The notes under the pieces are model-generated. The model was not told the origin of the DNA and did not search any database. It saw only the letters and a list, made by a program, of their open reading frames with translations. The position numbers were made by a program, and so were the translations under genes. From RGIG2945 sp045540355 (lineage in GTDB: Bacteria > Bacillota > Clostridia > Oscillospirales > Acutalibacteraceae): 64,000 bases of DNA. How positions within the stretch are numbered: the stretch's first letter is position 1; every line of letters starts with the position of its first letter. The DNA lies in assembly GCA_045540355.1 (NCBI GenBank), contig JAZQHB010000072.1, positions 65,865 through 129,864 on the forward strand, read 5' to 3'. Shown piece by piece: positions 17,982-25,305 of this stretch.

Positions 17982-18818
17982 ATGCCGGAGCTCAATAAAA
18001 ATCAGGTGGCTAAATCAAAAAATGAGTTACGCCGTGAGCACATGGAAAGACAAAGGGCAGTAAAACGCAGAAGAAGGATTCTTGCATACTGCGTTATAAT
18101 ATTCATTTTGCTTGTGATTTTTACAATTCTGGCGTTTACGGTTTTCTTGAGAATAGGTCAGATAAATATTTCGGGCAAAACCAATTATACAAGAGAAGAA
18201 ATAATTGAGGCTTCGGGACTTGAAGTCGGTGACCAACTGTATTTGTTCAGTACCGACAAGGCTGAAAAAAGGATAACCGAAAGCTTGCCGTATATCGAAA
18301 AGGCAGAAATTACAAGAAAAATTTCAGGCAAGGTATCGGTCAGCGTGACTGCGGCAAAAGCACAGTATGTCATGGCATACGGCGAAAAATATGCAGTTTT
18401 GGGCGATGACGGAAAAGTGCTCGGTATAACGGATAAAGCAAAAATCAAAGGCAAAACACTTGTGATTACGGGTGCGGCATTGAAGAATGCAACACCCGGA
18501 GAGAAAACGCTTCAATTCTCCGATGAAAAGGACGATAAAAGAGAAACTGCAGAAACATTTGAAAAAATATTAAATGTAATCAACACAACGGGGCTTAAGG
18601 ATATTGTCGAAATAAACATGACCAAAAAGAACAATATCACGATGAATTATCAAAACAGAATTGTTCTTAAATTCGGCTCTGTTGATAAGCTTGAAAGCAA
18701 AGCAAAGCTTGCAGTAAAAGCATTGGAAAAGGAAAATAATATCAGCTTTGATCAAAAGGGAACACTCGATTTGAGGGTTGTCAACAAGGAAGCGGTTTTT
18801 TCAGCTGCGGAGGAATAA
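17982..18818 (+). CDS. ftsQ: Cell division protein FtsQ/DivIB
   Basis: FtsQ/DivIB is a bitopic divisome protein that recruits or stabilises FtsL-DivIC. The 278-residue product has a basic cytoplasmic tail (RRRR), one membrane helix (ILAYCVIIFILLVIFTILAF), then a POTRA domain (RIGQINISGKTNYTREEIIE) and the FtsQ/DivIB domain (PYIEKAEITRKISGKVSVSV, YAVLGDDGKVLG). ATG 17982 is eight bases after AAAGGA and just past the murA stop; upstream in-frame codons lie inside murA. A short gap with its own promoter separates it from ftsZ. Confidence 0.9.
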   Translation: MPELNKNQVAKSKNELRREHMERQRAVKRRRRILAYCVIIFILLVIFTILAFTVFLRIGQINISGKTNYTREEIIEASGLEVGDQLYLFSTDKAEKRITESLPYIEKAEITRKISGKVSVSVTAAKAQYVMAYGEKYAVLGDDGKVLGITDKAKIKGKTLVITGAALKNATPGEKTLQFSDEKDDKRETAETFEKILNVINTTGLKDIVEINMTKKNNITMNYQNRIVLKFGSVDKLESKAKLAVKALEKENNISFDQKGTLDLRVVNKEAVFSAAEE

Positions 18819-18833
18819 ATTTAAAAAAAGTTC

Positions 18834-18862
18834 TTGTATTTTTAACAATTATATGTTAGTAT
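18834..18862 (+). promoter_or_regulatory. Candidate internal promoter of ftsZ
   Basis: TTGTAT (18834-18839), 17 bases, TAGTAT (18857-18862) in the ftsQ-ftsZ gap. Both boxes are imperfect. Confidence 0.4.
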
Positions 18863-18918
18863 ATAAAGTGTTTAATAGTATATACAAGTAAGACTTGAAA
18901 TATGGGAGGAAGTTTAAA

Positions 18919-20124
18919 ATGGCATTTGAAATTGATAATGAATTTGATGTTACCACTCAGATTAAAGTAATCGGTGTTGGTGGCGGCGGGGGAAACGCTG
19001 TTAACAGAATGATCCGTGCTAATGTACTCGGTGCAGAGTTTGTTTCAGTTAATACTGACAAGCAGATTCTTCTCCAGTCACAGGCAACACATAAGATTCA
19101 GATCGGTGAAAAAATAACAAGAGGTCAGGGTGCAGGCGGTAAGCCTGAAATCGGCGAAAAAGCTGCTGAAGAAAGCCGTGACCTTATAGCTGATGCTCTC
19201 AAGGGCACAGATATGGTATTTATTACAGCAGGTATGGGCGGCGGAACAGGTACAGGTGCTGCTCCCGTAGTTGCTCAGATTGCAAAAGAACTCGGTATCC
19301 TTACAATCGGTGTTGTAACAAAGCCCTTCAAATTTGAAGGTAAGAACCGTTTGCGTCAGGCTGAAAAAGGTATTGAAAAGCTCAACGAGAGCGTTGACAG
19401 CCTTATTGTTATCCCCAACGACAGATTGAAGCTTATCTCAACTCAGTGCAGAACTCTTGCAGAAGCATTCGCACTTGCTGACGATGTTCTTCTTCAGGGT
19501 GTTAAGAGTATCTCCGAGCTTATTAAGATTCCCGGTTATATCAACCTTGACTTCGCTGATGTTACAAGCATCATGAAGGATGCAGGCCTTGCTCACATGG
19601 GCGTTGGTCGTGCAAGCGGTAAGGACAAGGCTGAGGCAGCTGCAAACATGGCTATCTCAAGTCCGTTGCTTGAAACAGAAATCAGCGCTGCACACGGTGT
19701 TATCATCAGCATCACATCTTCAGAAGACATCGGTCTTGACGAAGTTGATGCAGCAGCTACAATCATCAGCGATGCAGCTGATCCGTCAGCAAACATCTCC
19801 TGGGGTGTTGCTTTCGATCCCAGCCTCAACGATGAAATGGTTATTACTGTTGTTGCAACAGGTTTCGGTGAAGGTCCTGCTTTCCCCGAAGATGATTCCG
19901 ATCTCCGTCCTCTCAACGCAAGAGTAAGAGAAGAAAAGCCTGCTCCGGCTCCCGTAGTTGAAGCAGCTCCCGTAGAAGAAAAGGCAGAAGAAGCAGTTGT
20001 TGAAGAAGCAGCTCCCGCAGTTGAAGAAAAACCTGCAGCACCCGCAAAGAAAAAGTACGGTGTTGACGACGACCGTTTCTACGATGTTCTTGATGAAATA
20101 ATCCGCAATAAGGGTAAGAGATAA
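18919..20124 (+). CDS. ftsZ: Cell division GTPase FtsZ
   Basis: FtsZ is the tubulin-like GTPase that forms the Z ring. The 401-residue product has KVIGVGGGGGNAVNRM, the GTP-binding GGGTGTGAAPVVAQI, the catalytic-loop region GYINLDFADVTSIM, and then a Pro/Ala/Glu-rich linker (PAPVVEAAPVEEKAEEAVV). The C-terminal peptide that binds partners is unusual: FYDVLDEIIRNKGKR instead of the common DIPxFLR form, with the Pro missing. GGGAGGA precedes ATG 18919 by eight bases. Codon use is more biased than in neighbours, consistent with high expression. No ftsA is nearby. Confidence 0.98.
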   Translation: MAFEIDNEFDVTTQIKVIGVGGGGGNAVNRMIRANVLGAEFVSVNTDKQILLQSQATHKIQIGEKITRGQGAGGKPEIGEKAAEESRDLIADALKGTDMVFITAGMGGGTGTGAAPVVAQIAKELGILTIGVVTKPFKFEGKNRLRQAEKGIEKLNESVDSLIVIPNDRLKLISTQCRTLAEAFALADDVLLQGVKSISELIKIPGYINLDFADVTSIMKDAGLAHMGVGRASGKDKAEAAANMAISSPLLETEISAAHGVIISITSSEDIGLDEVDAAATIISDAADPSANISWGVAFDPSLNDEMVITVVATGFGEGPAFPEDDSDLRPLNARVREEKPAPAPVVEAAPVEEKAEEAVVEEAAPAVEEKPAAPAKKKYGVDDDRFYDVLDEIIRNKGKR

Positions 20125-20182
20125 TCATAGAGATGTTTAAAATGCGTAGACCGCTTACGCTATAATTTACTTTAATAAGTTT

Positions 20183-20219
20183 TCCCGAGTATCGTTTGAT
20201 ACTCGGGATTTGCTTTTTT
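20183..20219 (+). terminator. Terminator of the dcw operon after ftsZ
   Basis: A perfect 11-bp stem (20183-20193 with 20198-20208), GTTT loop and TTTGCTTTTTT tail. Confidence 0.92.
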
Positions 20220-20270
20220 CTGTATTTATATTGACAAATATACTTTTAATTTGAGGAAAAATTTAAAAAT

Positions 20271-20302
20271 AAGTGTGAGGTTTTTAGTGTTTCTTTCGTT
20301 TT
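20271..20302 (+). promoter_or_regulatory. ECF-sigma-like promoter element, copy 1
   Basis: AAGTGTGAG (20271-20279), 17 bases, then TTCGT (CGT at 20297-20299), 42 bases before the start of the next gene. The same pattern precedes the gene at 21951. A CGT -10 box with a 16-17 base spacer is characteristic of ECF sigma promoters; the assignment is inferred. Confidence 0.45.
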
Positions 20303-20338
20303 ATATATAGATAGTAAAATACTTAAGGAGGTTTTTAT

Positions 20339-21754
20339 ATGAAAAAAGTCATCGCTTTATTAACGGTACTTTTAATTTTACCGCAAGTTTTTGTTTTTAC
20401 TGCCAACGCAGAGGAAGAAACAACCTCTTATGAAGATCTGTTTGCTTCTCCTTATGATGAATGGATAGAGGAACACGGAAAATACAGGGACGAAGATTTA
20501 GGATATGAATTTTCAGAAGAAATTAAATCTAAAGACGGAAAATACGGTTATGTTCTCAATGAAAAAACAGGAGAAGCATATTTTTCCCATGCCTTTGAAA
20601 AGAATTTGAAAGTTCTGAATATTCCTGAAGAAATTGACGGTCACAGAATAGTAGGTGCGATAAACGGTAGGTCTGAATCGCCGTATTTGTTCGAGGTGAA
20701 TTACAGTAAATATATCAAGGATATCTTCTATAGAGGTCTGAATTTCAGCAAAGTTCCGTCATGCAAAATCAATCTTAATGAAGGTCTTGAGGTAATTCAC
20801 CGCTCGGCATTTATGGATTTGGAATCGCAAGGCACTGATGGTGGTGAATTTCTTGATGAGTTAATCTTTCCGAAAACACTGAAAGAAATCAAGCCTTATG
20901 CACTTTCACCTAATATTAAAAGGATCGTTTTTCAAAGTGACCCGATTGTTGATTTAGTATCGCACAATCTTTTTACATTATGGGGTACGGGATACGGAGA
21001 ATTTGAAGACTGGGGTAAAAGAGAAATTTACTATACGGGAAATGCATTAAATGCAACAGACAGGTCATTTTGCGAGATTGTTACCGGATTTGAAACAGTT
21101 GCACATTTACTTCATCCGTGGAAAATTTATCATAAACCGGGTGCAAAAGGTTTTGAAAAATTTGAAGAAGTCGGACACGAAGTGTACGAGTACACTAAAG
21201 AAGTGTGGAAGAACCCAAGAACGAAGAATCCTGCAACAAAAATAGTGGTTGACGATGTTTTGTTACAGGTTCCGTTAAAAAAGAGTTTCCAAATTAAGGC
21301 TAAACACTATCCTGAAAACTCCGATGCTCCGCGAGTTTGGTATTTCCCTGAAAAAAGTTATTATAGTATAAAAATTCATCTGTCGTTTGGCGGAAAAATT
21401 ACAGGCTCAGGCTCAGCAGGAAAAAGTGTCAAGGTTACAGCTGTGGCAGATTGCGGAGCGATAGATGTATTTACAATTACAATGACGGATAAAGAAGTGC
21501 CGAAAACAACCAAACCGACTAATACAAGCGGTACAACGAAAAATGCAACTGATTCAACCACTGCACAAAGCGAAACAGAGAAGAATACAATCGCCCAAAT
21601 AACAGAAACCGCAAAGCAGACTATCAACAAAGTATTTAATAATGATAATCCCAAAACAGGAGCCACGCTCAAAATTATTTTAAGTGTTGCATCGCTTGCG
21701 GTACTCGCTGTTGCCGGTGTGGCAGCGTATCTTGTTATAAAGAAAAAGAAGTAA
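20339..21754 (+). CDS. Secreted, C-terminally anchored surface protein with degenerate leucine-rich-like repeats
   Basis: The 471-residue product has a signal peptide (about 1-24, ending in TANA), acidic N-terminal sequence, a middle region with stretches resembling LRR_5/BspA units (NLKVLNIPEEIDGHRIVGAI; LNEGLEVIHRSAFMDL; FPKTLKEIKPYAL), a Thr-rich linker (about 395-430) and a C-terminal NPKTG motif, a hydrophobic helix and a KKKK tail. That ending matches the LPXTG-like sorting-signal plan, with NPKTG in place of LPXTG, so attachment by sortase or retention in the membrane is likely. No enzyme domain was recognised. AAGGAGG precedes ATG 20339. It shares an upstream element with the BspA-like gene that follows, suggesting co-regulation. 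Function is unknown; adhesion or environmental binding is a guess. Confidence 0.85.
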   Translation: MKKVIALLTVLLILPQVFVFTANAEEETTSYEDLFASPYDEWIEEHGKYRDEDLGYEFSEEIKSKDGKYGYVLNEKTGEAYFSHAFEKNLKVLNIPEEIDGHRIVGAINGRSESPYLFEVNYSKYIKDIFYRGLNFSKVPSCKINLNEGLEVIHRSAFMDLESQGTDGGEFLDELIFPKTLKEIKPYALSPNIKRIVFQSDPIVDLVSHNLFTLWGTGYGEFEDWGKREIYYTGNALNATDRSFCEIVTGFETVAHLLHPWKIYHKPGAKGFEKFEEVGHEVYEYTKEVWKNPRTKNPATKIVVDDVLLQVPLKKSFQIKAKHYPENSDAPRVWYFPEKSYYSIKIHLSFGGKITGSGSAGKSVKVTAVADCGAIDVFTITMTDKEVPKTTKPTNTSGTTKNATDSTTAQSETEKNTIAQITETAKQTINKVFNNDNPKTGATLKIILSVASLAVLAVAGVAAYLVIKKKK

Positions 21755-21764
21755 AGATAAAAAT

Positions 21765-21799
21765 CGACGGATTGCTTACAAAACAATCCGTCGTATTTT
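21765..21799 (+). terminator. Terminator after the NPKTG surface protein
   Basis: A perfect 10-bp stem (21765-21774 with 21784-21793) followed by TATTTTG. Confidence 0.75.
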
Positions 21800-21879
21800 G
21801 TCGGTCTTAACCAACAAACCTTTTCTTATTTTTCTGACTAAATTGTAAATTTCTTTTATTTGCAAAAAAAAATAAATTT

Positions 21880-21910
21880 AAGTGTGAGTTTTTAGCGATT
21901 TTTTCGTGTA
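21880..21910 (+). promoter_or_regulatory. ECF-sigma-like promoter element, copy 2
   Basis: AAGTGTGAG (21880-21888), 16 bases, TTCGT (CGT at 21905-21907), 46 bases before the start codon. TTTTTAG immediately after GTGTGAG is also shared with copy 1. Confidence 0.45.
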
Positions 21911-21950
21911 ATAAGTAAAGAAGCAAAAAATGACAGTTGAAAGGTGATTT

Positions 21951-24053
21951 ATGATTATGAAAAGAAAACTTACAAAAATCTTAGCATCATTATTGTGCGT
22001 GGTTATGATAATAACCGCTGCACCGGTAAGCGGTTTTGTCGGTATCGAAATCCCGTGGCTTTTTGATTTATTCAAAATTGAAGCCTCTGCAGTATCATAC
22101 TCCGGCACTTGTGGCGATAACCTCACATGGACACTTGATACCGAAACAGGCGTGCTTGATATTACAGGTACAGGTGATATGACAAACTGGCAAAACTCTT
22201 CTGCACCTTGGTATTCTTACCGTATATACATCAAATCGGTTAACATCGGCAATTCCGTCACAAGCATAGGCGATCGTGCGTTTTATTATCACAATAGTCT
22301 TACAAGCGTAACAATCGGCAAATCTGTCACAAGTATAGGAGCTTATGCATTTACTTATTGCGGCAACCTTACAAGTATAACAATCCCGGATTCTGTTACA
22401 AGCATAGGAGCTTATGCGTTTACTGTTTGCGACAGTCTTACAAAAATTGAGGTAGATACAAATAATAAATATTATTCGAATGATGAATATGGAGTATTGT
22501 TCAATAAGGATAAAAAAACTTTAATTCAATATCCTATCGGAAACACAAGAGCAAAGTACACAATCCCTGATTCCGTCACAGGCATAGGATATAATGCGTT
22601 TTATAGTTGCGGCAGTCTTACAGATGTCACAATCGGCAAATCTGTCACAAGCATAGGAGCTTATGTGCTTGCCGGTTGTCACAACCTTACAAGCGTAACA
22701 ATCCCGGAGTCCGTCACAAGCATAGGTAAGGCTGCGTTTAGATATTGCCCTAATCTTACAAGTATAACAATCCCGGATTCTGTCACAAGCATAAGCGATG
22801 ATACGTTTTATAATTGTAAAAGTCTTACAAGCATAACAATCCCTGATTCCGTCACAAGCATAGGCAATGCCGCGTTTAGATATTGCAACAGTCTTAATAG
22901 TATAACAATCGGTAATTCTGTCACAAGCATAGGAAACGAGGCATTTTATTGGTGCGACAGCCTGACAAGCGTAGTAATCCCTGATTCCGTCACAAGCATA
23001 GGCGATGATGCGTTTGCTTATTGCAACAGCCTGACAAGCGTCACAATCGGTAATTCCGTCACAAGCATAGGCGAAGATGCGTTTTTTGATTGCGACAGCC
23101 TTACAAGCATAATAATTCCCGATTCTGTTACAAGTATAGGACATAATGCGTTTTATAGTTGCGACAGTCTTACAAAAATTGAGGTAGATACAAATAATAA
23201 ATATTATTCGAATGATGAATATGGAGTGTTGTTCAATAAGGATAAAACAACTTTAATTCGATATCCTATCGGAAACACAGAAACAGAGTATACAATCCCC
23301 GATTCCGTCACAAACATAGGACATAGTGCGTTTTCAAATTGCAACAGCCTTACAGATGTCACAATCGGCAAATCTGTCACAAGCATAGGAGCTTATACGT
23401 TTGGATGGTGCAGCAGCCTTACAGATGTTTATTATAAAGGTACACAAGCGCAATGGAATGCAATTGAAATTGAGGGCGGAAACAATTTTTTATTAAATGC
23501 AACCATACATTATAATTATGACCCTGATCACACCCATTCCTATATTTCAACCGTAACCAAAGAACCTACCTGCGTTGAAAAAGGTGTCAGGATATACACT
23601 TGTTCCTGCGGTGATACATATACGGAAGAAATTCCTGTAGTAGACCATACATGGGGAGAATGGGAAGTATCGGCGGAGGATAAATACGTTGAAATAAAAG
23701 AATGTTCTGTGTGTCAAGCTATTCAAAGAGTCACACATACGAGACCTGAATATGTAAAGGTAACCATAGATGATTTTGTTGTAAAATACAAAGAACCCTA
23801 TAAGCTGACACCCAAGGTGGAAGCTGGCGAGGGTGTTGAGTATGAAATTACATATACATCATCAAACCCTGAGGTTGTAACAGTTGACAAAGATGGTAAT
23901 GTCACAACCAAGGGCAGAGGTATAGCAACAATCTATTGTACTGTAACTGACGAATTCGGCAACGAAGTCAAAGATACCTGCGGTGTAGTAGTCAAGTTCA
24001 ATTGGTGGCAATGGATCATCTGGATTCTCCTTTGGGGCTGGGCTTGGTATTAA
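21951..24053 (+). CDS. BspA-like leucine-rich repeat surface protein with Trp-rich C-terminus
   Basis: The 700-residue product has a signal peptide, a short start domain (SGTCGDNLTWTLDTETGVLD) and about 14 LRR_5 units of roughly 23 residues of the form SLTSITIPDSVTSIGDDAFAYC (residues about 95-500). These are followed by a Cys-containing module (THSYISTVTKEPTCVEKG ... CSVCQAIQ) and a bacterial Ig-like Big_2 domain (YEITYTSSNPEVVTVDKDGN). It ends in a tryptophan-rich tail, NWWQWIIWILLWGWAWY. BspA-type proteins are secreted or surface exposed and often bind host or matrix proteins. The terminal Trp tail recurs on surface proteins of gut Clostridia and may be a retention signal, but its role is not known to me. 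Two units carry a longer insert (IEVDTNNKYYSNDEYG) and arose by a 234-base duplication. Confidence 0.92.
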   Translation: MIMKRKLTKILASLLCVVMIITAAPVSGFVGIEIPWLFDLFKIEASAVSYSGTCGDNLTWTLDTETGVLDITGTGDMTNWQNSSAPWYSYRIYIKSVNIGNSVTSIGDRAFYYHNSLTSVTIGKSVTSIGAYAFTYCGNLTSITIPDSVTSIGAYAFTVCDSLTKIEVDTNNKYYSNDEYGVLFNKDKKTLIQYPIGNTRAKYTIPDSVTGIGYNAFYSCGSLTDVTIGKSVTSIGAYVLAGCHNLTSVTIPESVTSIGKAAFRYCPNLTSITIPDSVTSISDDTFYNCKSLTSITIPDSVTSIGNAAFRYCNSLNSITIGNSVTSIGNEAFYWCDSLTSVVIPDSVTSIGDDAFAYCNSLTSVTIGNSVTSIGEDAFFDCDSLTSIIIPDSVTSIGHNAFYSCDSLTKIEVDTNNKYYSNDEYGVLFNKDKTTLIRYPIGNTETEYTIPDSVTNIGHSAFSNCNSLTDVTIGKSVTSIGAYTFGWCSSLTDVYYKGTQAQWNAIEIEGGNNFLLNATIHYNYDPDHTHSYISTVTKEPTCVEKGVRIYTCSCGDTYTEEIPVVDHTWGEWEVSAEDKYVEIKECSVCQAIQRVTHTRPEYVKVTIDDFVVKYKEPYKLTPKVEAGEGVEYEITYTSSNPEVVTVDKDGNVTTKGRGIATIYCTVTDEFGNEVKDTCGVVVKFNWWQWIIWILLWGWAWY
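22431..22664 (+). repeat. Duplicated 234-base LRR block, copy 1
   Basis: Nearly identical to 23163-23396 with no length difference (offset 732 bases). It encodes the long insert unit plus the next LRR unit. Confidence 0.85.
23163..23396 (+). repeat. Duplicated 234-base LRR block, copy 2
   Basis: Second copy of the block at 22431-22664. Differences are scattered substitutions only, e.g. AAAACAAC for AAAAAAAC, so the duplication is recent or kept similar by recombination. Confidence 0.85.
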
Positions 24054-24091
24054 TTAAATAGTTAAAAAGACAACTCGTTCCTGTCTTAAAA

Positions 24092-24125
24092 ATCATAACC
24101 CTCGGCAACTGCCGAGGGTTATGAT
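24092..24125. terminator. Bidirectional terminator between the BspA-like gene and the minus-strand operon
   Basis: A perfect 15-bp stem (24092-24106 with 24111-24125) with an AACT loop, between two convergent transcripts. The minus strand carries a TTTTAAG run after it. Confidence 0.8.
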
Positions 24126-24145
24126 GATATGTTATAAACGTTTTC

Positions 24146-24589
24146 TTATTTGGTAAAAAGCATATTTTCAACAATTTCCGCTACTTCCTCAACTAATCTG
24201 AGGCAAGGGCGGGATTTATAATATTCCGCCGTTCTTTCATCGGGAGTGTGGGGAGTGGGTGCACCTTTTTTAAGCTCAAGCAATTCACGGCAAATATATG
24301 TGTCGTTGTTCTTTTTAAACTCTTCCGCAATTTCCTGTACTTTTTTATATACGGCAGCTTTATCATCGGCACTTTCCGTAAAACCGCAGAGCATTGCCGC
24401 GCCGCAAACTGCACCGCAGACCTCACGAAGTCTGCCAATACCGCCACCAAGTCCGCATGAGGCTTTGAGTGCAGTTTCTTCGTCCATTCCGATATCTTCA
24501 TGGAATGCTGCAAAAACAGATTGTGAGCAGTTGTAGCCTTCTAAAAAGTATTCTCTTGCTTTTAAAACTTTAGGTGATAATTCACTCAT
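24146..24589 (-). CDS. C_GCAxxG_C_C family protein
   Basis: The 147-residue product has the conserved pattern that names the family: GYNCSQSVF near the N-terminus and CGLGGGIGRLREVCGAVCGA in the middle, with a later single Cys (YICRELL, PCLRLVEEV). The clustered Cys residues suggest a metal or redox centre, but I know of no proven function. It is the last gene of the long minus-strand operon. Its ATG overlaps the stop of the PHP gene by one base, and AGGAGG lies eight bases upstream. Confidence 0.85.
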   Translation of the reverse strand: MSELSPKVLKAREYFLEGYNCSQSVFAAFHEDIGMDEETALKASCGLGGGIGRLREVCGAVCGAAMLCGFTESADDKAAVYKKVQEIAEEFKKNNDTYICRELLELKKGAPTPHTPDERTAEYYKSRPCLRLVEEVAEIVENMLFTK

Positions 24590-25305
24590 TATATTTTCCT
24601 CCTGAAATAATCAATCAAAGCTTGTGCGGAATTTTCTGTCAGGTCAAGCTGATGTTCTGCATCAACCATATTTTCAAGATAATGTGCATCAGAGCTTTTT
24701 ATAATCTCTTTATCCTTTAATGCAGGGAAACGCTCTTTATATTCATTAAGTACAGATAAGTCGCTGAATTCTGCGGCGGGATATTCGTTATCGTTAGTAA
24801 AGTCACCGAGTACGGAAATTATACTGTAAGAATCTCTGTTGAGATGTGCGGGATAGCAGATACCGCCGAAACTGCTTACGACCTCATAAGCATCGTCAAC
24901 GCTGATATATGATGCGAGCGTCAAAAGATTATCAACTTTGCCTATAATGTTATCTTTATCGTCCATAATCAACTGATTTCCGAAAATCTCGGGTCTGTTT
25001 TCAACGGGCGGTGAATTTTTTTCCACATAATCGGAAAAACGCATTGCATCATCAACAGTGGGGAAAAGGCATACAACATGAATTTCCTCCGATGTGCACA
25101 GCTCCATTCCCGGGACTACGGTCAGACCGTTATTTTTTCCGACCTCAACCGTAGCGGGGCAGTTTTTGCAGGTGTTGTGGTCTGTAAGTGCGATAATATC
25201 ATAACCGCAGAGCTTTGCCATTCCGACAATGTTATTGGGTGTCATATCGTCATCACCGCACGGTGAAAGACAGGAATGTATATGTAAGTCGTAGTATAAC
25301 CTCAT
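24589..25305 (-). CDS. PHP-domain metal-dependent phosphoesterase
   Basis: PHP domains hydrolyse phosphoester bonds with a trinuclear metal site. The 238-residue product has DLHIHSCLSPC (HxH ligands), IALTDHNTCKNC, VVPGMELCTSEEIHVVCLF and SDAHYLENM, which are the four PHP metal motifs in order. Stand-alone members include nucleoside 3',5'-bisphosphate phosphatases and histidinol phosphatases; the substrate cannot be fixed here. Its ATG overlaps the smc stop by four bases (ATGA), so it is translationally coupled to smc. Confidence 0.9.
   Translation of the reverse strand: MRLYYDLHIHSCLSPCGDDDMTPNNIVGMAKLCGYDIIALTDHNTCKNCPATVEVGKNNGLTVVPGMELCTSEEIHVVCLFPTVDDAMRFSDYVEKNSPPVENRPEIFGNQLIMDDKDNIIGKVDNLLTLASYISVDDAYEVVSSFGGICYPAHLNRDSYSIISVLGDFTNDNEYPAAEFSDLSVLNEYKERFPALKDKEIIKSSDAHYLENMVDAEHQLDLTENSAQALIDYFRRKI

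Noticed and set aside
22521..23144. 207-codon ORF on the minus strand inside the BspA-like gene
   Set aside because: It is antisense to the LRR array and its repetitive protein is a mirror of that array; no ribosome site and no family match.
22230..23420. Regularly spaced ~69-base repeats that could suggest a CRISPR array
   Set aside because: They are in one long reading frame coding LRR_5 units and have no spacer-repeat pattern.
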